Below, piece after piece: positions 63,272 through 64,000 of a stretch of 64,000 nucleotides of DNA. The notes below the pieces were generated by a model. The model did no database searches, was not told the DNA's origin, and saw nothing but the letters and a program-made list of their open reading frames with translations. The position numbers and the translations under genes were made by a program. Position 1 is the first letter of the stretch. Each line of letters opens with the position of its first letter. This stretch comes from Chloroflexota bacterium (lineage in GTDB: Bacteria; Chloroflexota; Anaerolineae; UBA4142). Where the stretch lies: contig JAMCQI010000061.1 of assembly GCA_023381515.1 (NCBI GenBank), positions 62,001 through 126,000 on the forward strand. The letters run 5' to 3'.

Positions 63272-63727
63272 TCACGCGCTCCGAGACGACTCCCACCGCG
63301 CCGCGACGAGCAGCATTCCCCCAGCCAACACGCCCATAGCTCCATAGAGAGTGTACCCTCCCACAGAGAATCCTCCGAAAAGGCTGACGATGGTGAGAAC
63401 GGTTCCCAATAAGAGGACGACCACACCGCCCAGGCGGCTCGATGGCTCGATGGCTGTCGCAAGCGCTAGGAGGCAAGAGAGGAGAAACCCAGCTGCCTGG
63501 GTCTCCAGGGATCGGAATCCACTCACGCGCGCGTCCAATACCTCGAGCGTGATCAGATCTGGCGCGAGTCTCAACTCCGGGTAGGCAGACGAGAGGTAGG
63601 ACTGGGTAAACAGCAAGACCGCGATCAGGCCGCCGAGCCCGCCCACCAAGACCAGACCCGAGCCAATTCTCGACACCCATCTTGAACGGCCGCCCGCCGC
63701 ACCAGCGCCTCTTTTCCTCAATGTCAA
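63272..63727 (-). CDS. Small four-helix membrane protein (intact copy)
   Basis: About 151 residues (TTG start at 63727 by frame; start uncertain). Basic N-terminus (RKRGAGAAGGRSRWVSR), then hydrophobic segments LVLVGGLGGLIAVLLF, AAGFLLSCLLALAT, GGVVVLLLGTVLTIVSLFGG and YGAMGVLAGGMLLVAA. The duplicate at 60.5-60.9 kb shares long identical DNA. Function unknown. Confidence 0.6.
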   Translation of the reverse strand: MTLRKRGAGAAGGRSRWVSRIGSGLVLVGGLGGLIAVLLFTQSYLSSAYPELRLAPDLITLEVLDARVSGFRSLETQAAGFLLSCLLALATAIEPSSRLGGVVVLLLGTVLTIVSLFGGFSVGGYTLYGAMGVLAGGMLLVAARWESSRSA

Positions 63728-63870
63728 GCCTCTTCACAGAAGCGTGCTTGATCATCGCCGAAACGCTCGCTACAATCAAGCACGATCACCAGTTCGCCTG
63801 TTGACCGACTGTGGTGTCGGTCATGTTACCATTGCGATCATCCCAAGGGAGCACCATTATCCAGACTGCC

Positions 63871-64000
63871 TCAATCTCTAATGACGAAATCGTAATCGAG
63901 ACTTCCGCCTGGAATGATAGTTCCCTCGGAGGACGTCCCCGTCATACTGGCACCGCCGCTGCTGTACAGGTGCAGCCAGTTGTGCCACGTGATGACATCT
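63871..64000 (-). CDS. C-terminus of another array protein (cut by window)
   Basis: Minus-strand frame entering from the right edge: DVITWHNWLHLYSSGGASM...EGTIIPGGSLDYDFVIRD, then TGA at 63873-63871. Composition and the HNWLHLY patch fit a secreted protein like copies A-C. Too short for more. Confidence 0.5.
   Translation of the reverse strand, partial: DVITWHNWLHLYSSGGASMTGTSSEGTIIPGGSLDYDFVIRD

Overview
The window is a GC-rich, gene-dense bacterial chromosome segment. Gene content suggests a Chloroflexota-like bacterium, possibly Anaerolineae-related: polytopic HPDE-type glycosyltransferases, a run of M42 peptidases, LysW-dependent lysine genes beside arginine and histidine genes, and a Thr/Pro-rich lipoprotein with a LolA-like fold. 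This is inference from gene content and style; no rRNA is present. There is one tRNA (Val), no CRISPR array and no insertion sequence.

Layout. 1-6.9 kb (+): end of an enoyl-CoA hydratase, three envelope glycosyltransferase-type genes and der. 7-20.1 kb (-): a DUF1801 gene, then an operon uvrA / membrane protein / two methyltransferases / miaB, then moaC-thrC-selD-fabF-rnc-SDR preceded by tRNA-Val. 20.3-32.1 kb: a PEP-mobile-domain protein, three tandem M42 aminopeptidases (-), pth, mfd and a lipoprotein. 32.2-39.7 kb (-): the complete arginine operon argC-B-D-A-G-J-H. 40.0-49.7 kb (+): the complete histidine operon hisZ-G-[SnoaL]-D-[Sec GATase-like]-C-[gamma-CA]-B-H-A-F-I-E. 49.7-53.6 kb: lysW-lysX-homocitrate synthase-homoaconitase large subunit. 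53.6-56.4 kb: rfbC, dodecin with a structured leader, and two hypotheticals. 56.5-64 kb (-): a repetitive, partly decayed array of secreted proteins, lipoproteins and small membrane proteins sharing a repeated upstream module.

Main discoveries. (1) Two selenoprotein genes would be mis-called by ordinary gene finders. selD has an in-frame UGA at the catalytic Cys position. A CTP-synthase-like amidotransferase gene inside the his operon has UGA exactly where the nucleophilic Cys of GTCGGFQH belongs. Each UGA is followed at 33 or 20 nt by a perfect hairpin with a GUU loop, fitting a bacterial SECIS. (2) The divergent arg and his operons start from back-to-back consensus promoters. Each has a leader peptide (Arg codons, or three consecutive His codons) followed by an intrinsic terminator, so both look controlled by transcription attenuation. 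For arginine this is unusual, and the mutually exclusive 1-2, 2-3 and 3-4 pairings are visible. (3) Short dispersed repeats (AAATC-like and CAGA-like) fill intergenic gaps and also occur in frame inside mfd, the homoaconitase gene and the selD tail. (4) A three-way-junction RNA precedes dodecin. (5) The array at the right end carries a repeated palindromic promoter module.

Together the central 20 kb form an amino-acid biosynthesis island (Arg, His, Lys). LysW/LysX lack dedicated LysZ/LysY/LysJ partners here, so the neighbouring ArgB/ArgC/ArgD may serve both pathways.
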